A stretch of DNA of 64,000 nucleotides from Apium graveolens (Eukaryota > Streptophyta > Magnoliopsida > Apiales > Apiaceae). The stretch is from contig NW_027417177.1 in NCBI RefSeq assembly GCF_009905375.1, positions 62,001 through 126,000 of the forward strand, written 5' to 3'. Shown here piece by piece: positions 11,843-24,402 of the stretch. Within the stretch, counting starts at the first letter, position 1. Every line of letters starts with the position of its first letter. The position numbers and the translations under genes were made by a program. Below the pieces are notes generated by a model, which was given only the letters and a program-made list of their open reading frames with translations, ran no database searches and had not been told where the DNA came from.

Positions 11843-12577
11843 TATCTTATAAATGGTAACTTTCTGAGACCCCACGTGCATTCATAATCGCACACGAATG
11901 TAATTTCAAAATGTGTCATGTCACGTTACTTTGTAACTATTTTTGTATAAGTTTGGGGTTATCTAGTATTACTCGTTATATATTGACAATGAGATTTAAT
12001 GCATCCAAATTTTGTAATTAGCAATCTGAACTGAGCCAAATCACCAAATTTTCTCATTATCACACCAAATTTTCTCAATTATCAGTAAATTTATATCATA
12101 ATTACTAAAAATCATACCACCACCTAAGAAATCATTGAATTCAAACATTTAAATGAAAATCATCAATTATTATATGCAAATTTGAAATGTTTTGAAATAG
12201 GCTAAAAATTCTAACATATTAAATATATCCAAAGTGGAGAAAAATACTCAAGAAAAATATGTCTTCAAATAGGCTAAAAGGCTACCTATTAAATATGTCT
12301 TAGTGTACTAGAAAATCTATCTCTCGTGAGATAATCATTTATTCTCCACAACTTTTTAGTGTAGTTCATAGCGTATATTTTCAAATTTACACCCTCGTAG
12401 CAACATTCAAATTTTTTTATTGAAAGAGGGTAGTGATCTAATAATTGTTTTATCGAGTGAGTGTAGCGATCTATTAACATAGAATTTTGTTAAATAAGAA
12501 GGGAATTTCTGACAATATCTTGATTATTTATAATAAAGTTAATCAGAAGTAAGTAAGGGTCAAATGATAAGAGGAAA
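11843..12577. other. AT-rich non-coding region, copy A
   Basis: Nothing recognisable. It ends at the AAA target site of the CACTA insertion. Confidence 0.5.
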
Positions 12578-13289
12578 CACTACTAGAATTCTGTCAATAG
12601 ACATCGGTCCTTAGACATCGGTTGCTCAGACCACCGATGTTAAAGTTCTTTTAGACATCAGTTATTTTAAAACCGATGTTAATGCTTATATTAGATATCG
12701 GTCGAGAAAATAACCGTTGTCTATAGTTATTTTTCAAAAATGAGAAACGTTAGTTAGACATCAGTTTTTTATATAACCGATGTCTTTGTCTTATAGACAT
12801 CGGTTGTATTTTACAACCGTTGTCGATGATTAGCTTAAAAAAATTAAAAAAAAATACGCGGAAACTTTCCCCCCTTTATTCCACAAATATTCCCCCTTAA
12901 CAAAAAAAACCCGTTTCCCCATTACCAAATTATTTTCCTCTCTCTCTCAATTCACTCTTGTCTCTCTCTCTTCCATCTCTCTGGTGCTCTATCTCTTCCA
13001 TCTCTCTGGTTCTCTGTCACACACACACCATGTCAGTTGATTGCAAGTATATATGGTTTCAATTAAACCCCGAATTGAAGAACACCTTCAATTACTCAAA
13101 CTCCATCTATGAGAAACCCTAATTTCTGAACAGGTTTGTTTGTTCAATTAGGTTTAAGATAATTGAATTGAAAATCTGTTTTTATCCTTCAATAGTGGCC
13201 AATGAGCGGTTTCGCGATTTATATATATGCATAAATGTTATGATATTTTTGGCTTTTATGATTTCATTCTATTATGTTCGGGTTAACAG

Positions 13290-13396
13290 GCGATTGAAGA
13301 TGCAGTAGCATAGGCATTTGTTGAGCACTAGTCAACATTCGATATGGACAGATCTGGTTTGCTAATATATACCAAGATAACTCTATGTTGACTTTC
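13290..13396 (+). pseudogene. Nuclear transport factor 2 (NTF2) fragment
   Basis: Starts after a CAG acceptor at 13287-13289. It reads DAVA-stop-AFVEH-stop-STFDMDRSG, and in a second frame ANIYQDNSMLTF, matching the N-terminal helix and following strand of plant NTF2 (Ran-GDP import factor). Two in-frame TAG codons replace Lys and Tyr positions, and one base is lost before ANIYQ. Only this N-terminal part is present. It sits in the CACTA element upstream of the TXNDC9-type piece, in the same orientation. Short but distinctive. Confidence 0.75.
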
Positions 13397-13778
13397 TAAT
13401 TTTCTGTGTTTTTTGGTGATTAATGGATGTTTTTTGTTTTAGTTCTTAAAGTATGTAACGGGTTTTAATTTTGATACCTTGTTGACAAATTTGGTGTGTG
13501 GGTTTCTGATGTATTGCTTAAAAATTTAATCCTGATATTCTTCATCTCGATTTAGTTCTTAATTATTATTGGGTTTTGTTTTTTAAATTTTGTTTCTCTC
13601 TTTTTTCCAACAGGTTCAGAGGTTCGTTGAGCTTCACATGTTTGTATTCACTTTCATAGTCTTAAATTTTCCATTAACCTTAAACTAGGAGAGAGATAGA
13701 GATAGATGAGTCAGAGAGAGAGAGAAAGAGTGTCTATGTGTGTGTTTTGCTGATTATAATAATTGGAGAATTTGACAG

Positions 13779-14051
13779 ATCTTGGATAAGCAAGTGTTAA
13801 CAGTATTGAAAGCGGTGGAAGATAAGATAGATAATGAGATCTCAGCTCTAGATCGTCTCGATTTGGAGGATATCAAGGTTTTGAGAGAGCAGAGGTTACA
13901 GCAGATGAAGAAAATGGCCGAGAAGAGGAGACAAGGGGTTGTGTTAGGTTATGGTGAGTACTTGGAGATTTATGTCGAGAAGGAGTTCTTTTCTGTTGTT
14001 AAAGCTAGTGATAGCGTTTGTCAATTTTATCGCGAAAATTGGCCTTTCAAG
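13779..14051 (+). pseudogene. Thioredoxin domain-containing protein 9 (phosducin-like) exon fragment
   Basis: A single exon bounded by a CAG acceptor (ends 13778) and a GTATG donor (14052). It encodes about 91 residues: a charged helix (VLKAVEDKIDNEISALDRL, then LRERL-like and QQMKKMAEKR) followed by FFSVVKASD and FYRENWP. That is the N-terminal coiled helix and start of the thioredoxin fold of plant TXNDC9/PLP3-type proteins, which act with CCT chaperonin in tubulin folding. The rest of the gene is absent. The reading frame is open, but the expected start exon is missing. It is captured between the NTF2 and UBP pieces. Confidence 0.88.
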
Positions 14052-14444
14052 GTATGATTATTATGTGTATCTCCGTGTTCGTAATTAATTTTATGTTTTG
14101 TGTTGTATATTTTGTGTAATGCATCAAGTTTGATAGTGTATTAGTAATTGATGATTTTATGGTGGAGTGAAATTACCCAACTGTTATTGTGTCAGTTTTT
14201 TTAATAAAAAGATTTTGTCGAATTGTGGTTTCGAATTAGAATTAGTTTGTTAAATGGACTATTATAAGAGTTGGTAAATAGCTATCAATTTATACAAAGT
14301 GAGGCTAGATACAGGGTATGTTCTACAGGTAATACAGGGTATGTTCTAAAGTTTCCCTTGTGATGATTATCAATGGGTATCTTGTCCTGGATTTTTTCAT
14401 TTCTAAAGTTAACGAAATGTTGTTTGGGTTTGTGGTCTATACTG

Positions 14445-14847
14445 AAACTGCTGCATACGTGGCAATGCTTTCTTGATAGACTCCAGAGGTGTTGTAGTGA
14501 TTCAAAGTCAAAGGAGATAACTTTGTGTGTAAATAATGATAACTTTGTCAAACAGGTTTTTGGTGGTCGCCTAGTAAGCAAGGTAATCTTGTAATTAAAT
14601 GCTTAGTTTTTACATAAATCTCTTTTACTCATTCACATATAAATGACTCTTTGTATGTGTTAAAAAATTTCAGCTGAAATGTTGTAATTGCGAGCACTTA
14701 TCTGATACTTATGAGCCCTCCATTGATTTGAGCCTGGAGATTAAAGATGTAACCACCTTCCAGGATGCTCTTGAATCGTTTACAAAGCTTAAAAAGATAG
14801 AAGATCCAGATACAAAGTTCATTTGTGAAAACTGCAAGGAAGAAGTG
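14445..14847 (+). pseudogene. Ubiquitin-specific protease (UBP) fragment, two exons
   Basis: The first piece ends at 14581 with QVFGGRLVSK and includes CFLDRLQRCCSDSK upstream. An intron (14582-14673, GT-AG) follows. The second piece, from 14674, reads LKCCNC, then [13 protein letters not shown], then CENCKEEV. The paired CxxC motifs are the zinc-ribbon cysteines in the fingers of plant UBP catalytic domains. The catalytic Cys box is not present here. At about 14848 the frame passes directly into alpha-tubulin. A later UBP exon, including the catalytic His region, lies at 15896, after the tubulin segment. Confidence 0.85.
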
Positions 14848-15783
<936 letters not shown>

Positions 15784-15895
15784 AATATTGGAAATTTTTT
15801 AATGCTTCATGTTCTATAACCATTTAATTATAACTTTAGTATCTGCTCACCATTTATATATTTATAGTAGTTTTGAGATCTATATGCTACTTCAG

Positions 15896-15957
15896 GGCAT
15901 TACTACTCTTTCCTTCGTTCTGCTCCAAACACCTGGTACAAGTTTGATGAGTCAAGG
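15896..15957 (+). pseudogene. UBP C-terminal exon fragment with catalytic His box
   Basis: After a CAG acceptor (15893-15895) it reads GHYYSFLRSAPNTWYKFDES, the conserved histidine-box segment near the end of the UBP catalytic domain. A GTGAGC donor follows at 15958. The orientation matches the UBP exons at 14445-14847, so the tubulin segment lies inside the captured UBP gene. No clear next exon survives. Confidence 0.82.
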
Positions 15958-16949
15958 GTGAGCACATGTCCTCCATTTATTTAGTGTCACCTACCTTATT
16001 AACTGATACATACTAATTGATTCCCTAATCACTGTTTCAGTTTATGCATCAGATATCTTTTAAAGGATTGGAAAATTTTTACGCGAGACATATATCTTTT
16101 TATTGATTGGAAGCATGGTAAAGAAAATTGGAGCCCGCATGAAAGGGGATGACTTGAGTACTAGAAATAGAAATATGGTTAATTTTACACATTAGTTGTA
16201 CTTTGTTTAGAATGATGAACATATTTGATATTAGTTGTACACATTGAGAATTTGTTGATCTTGAATTCAATTGAGTAATAATATATATGCATTGGTTGAG
16301 TTTTGAGATTTAAGTTTTTTAATACATTGTCTAATATTCGATGTTAATGAAGGGATATTAGCACATATAAACAAGGCAATAACATCAATTCAAAAATAAA
16401 CACCTGATGTCTATTTATCATATTAACATCAGTTATTTAAAAAATAAACGATGTCTATTGTTCAAATTGACATCGGTTATTTAGAAAACAATCAATGTCT
16501 ATTGTTCAAATTAACATCGGTTCTTTAAATACAACCGATGTCTAATAGGTTATAGATATCTGTTTTTTATTTGTAATCGATGTTGTTTTATAAATATTGC
16601 TTGTGTGTTATAGTTTTAAATAGGTCTAATCATCATAATATTACATTTCTGAACTTGACATTACACAATTATATAACATCAATGTGAATTAGACATCAGA
16701 AATTTTCCAGAAACGATGTGTAATATTACATAGAAATCGGTTTTTAACCGATGTCTATGAGAAAATATATTTAACATCAGTCGTGAAGACATCATACATT
16801 TTTTACATAGACATCGGTTTTTAACCGATGTCTAAGGTCTTTTTTCTAGTAGTGAAAAAATCTTAATAAAATTAAAATTTGGTATAAATATAGTATATAC
16901 AACATTATCACCACAAATAACAATCAAATTAAACCTAATTTCGGATAGT

Positions 16950-19210
16950 ATGGGTGACCATCAGTTTCGAAACCCGACCTAACCGAGCCTACCGGACCTA
17001 ACCCGCCTTAAACCAACCTAAAAAATTCAAACCGAAATTGAATCGTGTTAAATATTATTAAAATTGAATTAAATGGGTTAGTTTAGGGTTTTGCGTGCAA
17101 CCTACCGATTCCAACTTGACCCGCACACCTACTTCTTTTGAGTTCATTTAGTCTTTTTCTTATAAGTTTATATGACTTAATTTAATAAACGAAAAGTCAG
17201 TATTCCATGTGATCGTATGCATGTAACAAGAATGCTTTGTTACATACAATTCAAGTAATTTTTACGTTTTTATTTTATTATTTTTTTATTATAGGAAAGT
17301 TTTGGGGAAGAGTTGATTTGTTGCTTGACGGATTGAAAGGAATATGTCCTAAGTCCAATCATGTATTAGGATTTAGGAATAACTTCCTGTGTAATCTGTT
17401 TTGATTTCATTGATATTAATAAAAGACTTGTTTTGTTTTTATTACGGGCTCTATCTATTTAAGTGTTTAAATAAGATATACCATAGTTTAGAGTAAAGCT
17501 TTTTATGGATTATGATGAGATCATAATAGTGAGACCTAAAAAGATGATAACTCTAAACTTAAATAGTTCCTGGTCGTAGGATTACTAACTGGTAATTAAT
17601 AATCCGCAGAGATCGGTACATACTATGCTTGCTTCATTATGAAGGATGTCTGTTCTCATAGACATTTGTGTGGTGACACTATAGCTAGTATGTAGGTGCT
17701 TATTATGGAATAAGTTCACTGAACATGACTCGCACGGCTGAACAACTGATGGAGTTCACTCACGTGTCAGCAGTTGTTCATATAGTGATAGTTGTACAAG
17801 TATCCTTAGACTTGAGGTCATCATAGTCATCTTGTGTACACTGAACTATGCTTTGGTTTAGTTCTTAGTCTCCAGGGACAATTATTAGGGCTCTTCTGGG
17901 TATAGGAATTTGTACACGAAGATAGTGTATGATCAATAAAGGATCTACCCCTTCTAGTGAAGGAAGCGCATGTTCAACGCTGATCCACTTATGCTAGTTC
18001 AGGAATCTCTGGCCATAGTAAATGAAATTAGAAAGGAGTTTCTAATTTACATAGAACTACGCATAGTAAATGGTAAGCAAAGTGATTGAATTAGATAGGC
18101 TTGACACGAGATCCATGCCTTGTATTTAATCGAGACATTATAGGGTAGAAGGAGTTTATTGTACGGTAACTATTCACTGAATAGGTTCTTGGTATTCTGA
18201 GCAGTGAATTCATATTATCCGGATAGTGACGATATGCTGAGAAGTATCCCTCACGATGTAGAATAAATGTGATTAATTAATTAATCATATTTAATAAATT
18301 AGAGAATTTATATTACTAATGATAAAATAGTTTTATTATTATTTATTTTACTACCGGCTTAATATTGAACCTACAGGGTCACACCATAAAAAGAGAATGA
18401 TTTAATGGTGGAGGAATTAATTAATAATGGCTAATAATTATTTATTTATGAAATAAATAATTAATTGGAAAATTTAATAATTGATTAAATGAGATTTAAT
18501 TGATTATAAATTAATTAAGAAAAGTTCTTAATATTATTAATTAAGGATTTAATTTTTGGAAATTAAATCAAGAGAGAGAATTATTTCTAAAGTGTTTAGA
18601 AAAAGGATTAATAATTAAAAGGTGTTTTAATTATTAATGAGAATAATAAATGGGATAATAATAATATTATTTATGGGAAAATTTCAGCTGAAAATTTTGC
18701 CTATAAATAAACTATTATAGACCCTATTTTATTCTTACCCACATGCTAACCCGAAAACCCAAAAAGTTTGAAAAACCCAATTCTCTCCACCTTCTTCCTC
18801 CTCCTTAACATCGTTTTCTTGGTGGATACCGGTGGAGTGCTTCACACTTGAGGAGCAACTGCTAAGGATCTCTGATCGTTGTCTCCGAATTATTTTAAAA
18901 GGTTAGATTCGATCCCTCGAATTTTTATTCACGATTTATATGCTTTTATTTGGATTTTGTATGTGTAAAAGTGTTTTGCCATGCCCTCGCTGCGTTAAAA
19001 ATCCAACATGGATGACACAAAATAAATTAATTTGCCTAGTAGCTTATATTACCCAACCTAAACCGAACCAAACTGACCAAAAATCTAGTCGACCCAACTC
19101 GATAAAATTTAAACTTACTTTAATGGGGTTAAATATATATAACTGAATTAAATGAATTGGGTTAGAGTTTTGTCCGTGATCCGCCTAACTTGACCCGCGT
19201 GCACCCCTAC
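16950..19210. mobile_element. hAT-like MITE, copy A, interrupted by a solo LTR
   Basis: The ends are ATGGGTGACC and GCACCCCTAC, which are partly inverted with a GGGT-rich interior. It is flanked by CGGATAGT (16942-16949) and CGAATAGT (19211-19218), an 8-bp target duplication with one mismatch, as for hAT elements. The interior is CCTAACC/GGGTT-rich. Copy B has the uninterrupted 579-bp form at 37950-38528. Confidence 0.55.
17334..19008 (+). mobile_element. Solo LTR of a Ty1/copia retrotransposon, copy A only
   Basis: 1675 bp, starting TGAAAGGAATATG and ending AAATCCAACA. It is flanked by CGGAT (17329-17333) and TGGAT (19009-19013), a 5-bp target duplication with one C-to-T change. Copy B has the empty site CGGAT at 38327-38331. 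An internal TATA box (CTATAAATAA, 18701) with a pyrimidine-rich leader downstream indicates plus orientation. No primer-binding site or coding interior follows, so it is a solo LTR left by recombination. Confidence 0.88.
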
Positions 19211-19575
19211 CGAATAGTAGTTTTTAAGCATAAGATATTTATTGCAAATTCATAATATACATGAATTTGGTAGGAAATGAGGATATTTGGTAGGAAATAG
19301 ACCAGACGCCCACGTAAATTCCTACCAGGAATTTCCTACAATCTCTTTGAATATATTTAAAAAAACTTTGTTTGGATATGCCCTGAGTTAGCGTTTTGGA
19401 CTTTTTTGGGTTTTTTCATAACAACCTAATGTGTTATATTAACTCTCTAGGTCATAACCTAAACTTATGTTGTAATCTGTATCCTTAAGATTAAATTTCT
19501 TTAAGTTTATTATAATCTTTCTTGCTTCCGTTAGAACAAATCGGTACTCAGAGCTAAGGCTAGTTCTTTTGGGTT

Positions 19576-20155
19576 TTAAAGTTTCATGAATCTGTTTGAC
19601 AAAAAGGTGTCTTCTTTAAACATGAAGATTGATAGATTCATTGGGAGAAATAGTTTCGGTCTATGACAGATCAAGATGTGAGCCTTGCTAAAGCAGCAAG
19701 GACTGTAGGCACCACTTTCGGAAAAATCTAAACACGGTGCAAATAACAGGGAATCGAATAGTTTGGAGGAGAAGGCACATTCGATAATCATGATATATTT
19801 GGCTGATGACGTCATCACTAAGATAGCTGATCAAGAAACTGTGGCCAGCCTGTGAATGAAACTTGAAAGGTTATATATGACAAAGTCCATAACCAACTAA
19901 TTGCTTCTCAAGCAACGTCTGTTCAGCCTGCTTATGCAGGAATGTATATTTCTTAGGGATGATCTTGATAGGTTAAATACTATTTTGTTAGATTTTTGAA
20001 ATATAGATGTTAAAGTAGAAGATGAGGATGTTGACCAATTTCTTTTATTGTTTTTGCCATTGTCGTATGAGAATTTCATTGTTGGGAAAGATATTTTATC
20101 ACTAGAAGAAGTAAGATTTGCCCTTCATACATGAGAAAGGTGCCTCAATGGAGAA
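19576..20155 (+). pseudogene. Ty1/copia gag remnant, copy A
   Basis: The plus strand reads copia gag-type sequence with stops: MKIDRFIGRNSFGL, ALLKQQG, EKAHSIIMIYLADDV, LYMTKSITN, and DVKVEDEDVDQFLLLFLPLSYE. This is the UBN2-type gag domain. Several in-frame stops and frameshifts abolish it. Confidence 0.75.
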
Positions 20156-20191
20156 GATTTAAGTACATAAAATGTTGGGTATGCTGGAGAT

Positions 20192-20476
20192 GTTGATATC
20201 AGGATGTCTACGACTGGTTATGTATTTACTCTGAGTGGTTTAGTTGTTAGTTCGAAGGGAACTCTGCAGCCTACAGTTATTTTATCTACTACTGAAGCAG
20301 TGTACATGGCATTGACTGAAGCTGCTAAAGAGGGAATATGGTTGAAAGGACTAGTTAGTGATCTTGGTATGCATCATGATCAGGCTATTGTGTATTGTGA
20401 TAGTTTTACTGTAATATGCTTAGCCAAGGATCAAGTCCATCATGAGCAGACTAAGCACATAAATTTGAGATATTAA
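20192..20476 (+). pseudogene. Ty1/copia RNase H remnant, copy A
   Basis: Reads [44 protein letters not shown] and [19 protein letters not shown], the C-terminal RNase H of copia pol. It joins directly to the gag remnant because integrase and reverse transcriptase are deleted. The frame closes at the TAA after LRY. Confidence 0.85.
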
Positions 20477-20915
20477 GGTTAAGGTGAAGAAAGCGGGTAC
20501 TGTTGATAGTCTCGCTGATATGTTCACCAAGTCGGTTCCATGTGGCGTGTTCCAAAATTGTTTTGACTTGCTAAATGTTCTAAGTTGTTAATCTGGGACC
20601 TGAAGTAAAATATGAGGCAGAATAATTTTTTCTTGTATATTTGGAGTTATTATGGTGCATTTGAAACATCTATTTGGTGAGAGAATTCAAGTCAAGGTGG
20701 AGATTTGTTAGAATATGCCTTGAATCAGCGTTTTAAGCCCATTTTTTGAATTTTTCTTTAACCGCCTAAGAGATTTGTTAGGTTAAGATTTGTCATAACC
20801 TAAACATATGATGTAATCTGTATCCTCAAGATTAAATAAAAAATTTCTCTTTTACCTATTTGTGTTCTTTCTTTACGTTCAATATAATCTTTCTTTCTTC
20901 CGTTATAACAAACTT

Positions 20916-22334
20916 TGTTGTGCAAGACATGCCAGCACTTTAACAAGACTATGTCAAATTGACAGCCCTAAGTAAGTTGTATGGTAATCTAAGTTTGCAT
21001 TTTGTATTGTATCACTTAAGTCTGTAAAAGTGTAAATAGATTAGACTATAGTATTTTTCTGTAAATAGTCTCAAACCTAAGAATAAACTCTAGAAGAAGA
21101 TCATGAAGATCATGGCTCAGAGACAATGTGAAGAAGCTTGTAGTTGAATAAATCTTTTTTGGGAAAAACATTCTAAGTTAAGAAATCTACAAGTCACATA
21201 TTAAGTCTTATAGAGAAGTCGTTCGAGTACTCCAGAATGACTTATCGAGAAGTCAAGAAAAGCTTATAGAGAAGTCTTAGAGATATCGACAAGGCAAATT
21301 GAAGACATGAAGATTGGAGATATCGACAAGTCATTTCTTCACTAGAGAATTCTGGGATATTGGCAAGTCAAAATATCACGAGACATCTCTGAGATATCGA
21401 TAAGTCAAAATTTCACTAGAGAACTCTGAGATATCGAAAAGTCATTTCCTCACTAGAGAACTCAGACATATCGATAAGTCAAAATGAAGACATTAAGATT
21501 GGAGACCTCGACAAGCCTAATTCTCTTATAGAGAACTCAGAGACTTCAACAAGTCAAAACAATTATAGAGTAATAAGAGATCTCGATAAGCCATTATACT
21601 TATCGATATGTCGAGTTTCCTATATAACAAACTGGAGATCTCGATGTAAAACTCAAGTACATAATGCAGATCAATTGAATATCTAAGATTATCAATCACT
21701 GATTTGAAACGTTTACAAAACGAAGCTTGAAGAAGTTTTAGTTAACTTAAAGTAGGGTTTAGTACATGATATTGCATGTTGTGTAAAACCTGTGTTTACT
21801 GTTCTATAAAGTAAACACTAGATGCTTTGTTTTAGAAGTAATAAAATAGATCTAGAAAATCTTGTAACTCTCAAGGGAGAAGCTAAGTTATTTATCAACT
21901 AAGAACCCATAAATTTGTAGCAAGACATACATGATTTTAATATAAAATTAAGTGAGTTTTAAAAGATAGTGTATTCATGTGCATGTTTCATTATTCATGT
22001 TACAACATATTATCTCTACAGTTAGATTACTTTGTTCACCATCCATAATAGTTCAAAAAGCTTAAAAATAATCCAAAACAGATTCACCCCCCCCCCCCGG
22101 CTGTGTTTTATTCATTACCTAACAAGTGGTATCAAAGCAAAATCTGAAAGCAAACAGATTAAAGAACTTGGAAGAATGAATACACAGAAGTTTAGCAGTA
22201 TCAAAATTCCTACCTTTCACATATCTAACTACACACTATGGAAAAAGAAAATGATATTGTTCATCAGCATTGCCAATCCATTATACATTCAGATCCTCAA
22301 GAATGGTCCTTTCACCCCCATGGTCCATTATACT
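20916..22334 (+). mobile_element. SIRE-like Ty1/copia element, 5' LTR and truncated gag start, copy A
   Basis: LTR 20916-22124 starts TGTTGTGCAAG and ends CCTAACA, with a TATATAA box at 21621. It is followed by the primer-binding site tggtatcaaagc (22127-22138), complementary to initiator tRNA-Met. The LTR contains imperfect tandem repeats (about 21230-21560) with cores like gatatcga(c/t)aagtca. gag starts at 22176 (MNTQKFSSIKIPTFHIS) but is cut at about 22330 by the deletion joining it to the CACTA interior. A 12-C homopolymer lies at 22087-22098. Confidence 0.85.
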
Positions 22335-22399
22335 GCTATTGTTTTTGTAATTTAAGTTGTGTTAAATTGTGCTAAGCATTGCTACTCTGTTAATAATAG

Positions 22400-22987
22400 T
22401 CTTGGAGTTTACAAGGTCCATCAAGATACCAAGGTTTTATCTGTGTTTGTGAACTCAGAACCAATTCGGGAAGATCAACTGGAGAATGCTGTCAAATTTC
22501 TTTTACATCTAAAAATTAAGGGATTTCCTGTCCTGTACAGACGTTCCTCTTTGAGAAGAAGGGCCTTACAAAGGAGGATATAGATGAAGGCCTGTGTTCA
22601 GATAAGTAATTTTATTATTCTTAATCATGAAAACATCTTCTTTTTGATGGCAGGATCAAACCCCACCAGTTTCAACTGGTCAACCCGCAGGATGTAACTT
22701 ATTTAATTCAAATCCAGGCTTCCTTTTTAGTAATGTTGGCAAAATTCTTAGGGGATGGGTAATAGTCTTGGTAATTGAGTTTTAGCCATTATGTATATTA
22801 ATGTAGACAGGAATCCGAAGTCATCAATTTTGCAAAAGATCAGGCTTTGGAACCCGCAGCAAATACTCCTATTAGCACTGTTTCTAATGCAGGGACCTTG
22901 GCGCAATATCAATTTGGATGGAAATAAGCTCTTCTTGTTGTGGGGTTACTGGCTATTTCAGGTGGTGGGACCGCTTTGGTTTTTATG
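22400..22987 (+). pseudogene. PEX14 peroxin fragment, three exons, copy A
   Basis: Exon 22400-22592 reads VFVNSEPIREDQLENAVKFL, then YRRS, and after a one-base loss EKKGLTKEDIDE: the conserved N-terminal PEX5/PEX19-binding domain of PEX14. Exon 22654-22694 is Pro-rich. Exon 22811-22987 reads AKDQALEPAANTPISTV, then QFGWK-stop-ALLVVGLLAISGGGTALVF, the membrane segment, with CAA changed to TAA. The parent protein docks cargo receptors at the peroxisome membrane. Introns are retained. The frameshift and stop make this a pseudogene. Confidence 0.87.
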
Positions 22988-23149
22988 GTACTTGGGTAAC
23001 CCAAGTTGGGTTGGAGCAGTATCCTGTTATTTTGGGTGAAAATGCACAATACATATCGCGTAAATAAAATCAATAGAATCACTTCTTGTGCTAGTCTCTA
23101 GTTTTGTGTTTCCAGTTGTGCTCTAGATCAGTTTGGTAATAAATCAATT

Positions 23150-24402
23150 ATGTCTGCTGCAAGCTTTTCGGCTCTGGTGGCTGGATCCACCTATGTTGGC
23201 TTGAAACCTATCCCGCCAAAGCTGTTTCAGATGAAGGATTCAGTTGCGTGGAACAGGAAGACTGTTTCGAATGGATCTAAAACTCACTGTATGAAGGTAC
23301 TTTGATCGGAACTTGTATTTTTATTTTTAATTTTTTTTAAGCTGTTTATATTACCACCTTTTGTACTGCTTATAGTTAGCTCTCGTTTGTGTGTAAACAG
23401 ACTTGGAATCCGATTGATAACAAGAAGTTTGAGACTCTCTCCTACCTTCCACCTCTCACCGATGATTCAATCGCTAGGGAAATTGATTACATGATGAAAA
23501 AAGGATGGATTCCATGCCTTGAATTTGATGCAGTAAAATAGATACTTCATAATTTCTTTATTAGTATGATTAATACATATCCTACTGGAAATGTTCTACA
23601 GTTTTTGTTCAGCGAGATAGTTCTTAATTGCTTTTATCTACAATTGCATCAATTTTAAGTGTTAAAGAGATATGACAACTAGTTGTTGCAGAAAGTGTGA
23701 CTTCTGGTAATTGAATTGTATTGTGAGCTCCCTTTGTTTGGCAAAGATAACATCTGGAATACAACCACTAATTCTTAAAAAAATTTGCTATTTGCATCCA
23801 CTCTTTATCATAATTTAAATTATGTTGTAAACTTTCAGTTTAGCAGGTGTCTTGTTTCTTGATAGTTGATAGTGATAGAACTTGACTCCAATGTTAGAAA
23901 CTGCATATTTTTATATAGAAAATATTCATTGTGTGTCCGATGTTATCAAATTTTCTATAAATGCAATCCAAATTGTGGCACTGATAAATAATTTTGTTCA
24001 ATCTTGAAATTGCCATCTCTGGAGATGAACTTTCTGTTTCTTTTCTCTCTTGCATGCACAAAATCATTATATAAATCAATGGCTTGAAGCAATACTCTGT
24101 GGTCTGAAGTTTTTTGTTAAGCAGGGGTTGAAATACTGATCTCTTGTTCTGAACATTTTTGTCTACAGTTGGGGTATATTTATCGCGAGAACAGCAGAAT
24201 TCCTAACTACTACGATAGGAGGTACTGAACAATGTGGAAGCTTCCCATGTTTGGTTGCACGGACGCATCTCAAGTCCTCCATGAAATCACGGAATGCAAG
24301 AAGGCATATCCTAGTGCTTACATCCGGTGCCTGGCTTTTGATAACATTAGGCAAGCTCAATGTATGTCGTTCATCATCCAAAAGCCCATAACCACCTCCT
24401 AG
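23150..24402 (+). pseudogene. rbcS: RuBisCO small subunit (rbcS) pseudogene with two introns
   Basis: Exon 1 23150-23296 (ATG plus a plastid transit-peptide-like Ser/Ala-rich start ending HCMK), intron 23297-23400, exon 2 23401-23532 ([27 protein letters not shown]), intron 23533-24168, exon 3 24169-24402. Exon 3 reads YRENS, then [22 protein letters not shown], ending with FIIQKP. The TGA at 24226-24228 replaces the Trp of the nearly invariant RYWTMWKLPM motif. Length is near the usual 180 residues, so essentially the whole coding region was captured. It lies in the CACTA element after the PEX14 fragment and is absent from copy B. Apart from the stop the frame is well preserved. Confidence 0.92.

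Larger units (their letters stand above)
19369..20910 (+). mobile_element. Short Ty1/copia element with both LTRs, copy A
   Basis: 5' LTR 19369-19538 and 3' LTR 20706-20910, with AACTT target duplications at 19364-19368 and 20911-20915. After the 5' LTR comes a degenerate primer-binding region (tactcagagc). The purine-rich tract aaggtggagatt precedes the 3' LTR. The interior keeps only decayed gag and RNase H pieces. Integrase and reverse transcriptase are missing, and copy A has a further 432-bp deletion relative to B. Confidence 0.92.

Noticed and set aside
22127..22138. tRNA-like sequence tggtatcaaagc
   Set aside because: It is a retrotransposon primer-binding site directly after an LTR, not a tRNA gene; no cloverleaf surrounds it.
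23150..24402. rbcS as a functional gene
   Set aside because: TGA at 24226-24228 removes an invariant Trp and most of exon 3, and the gene lies inside a transposon.
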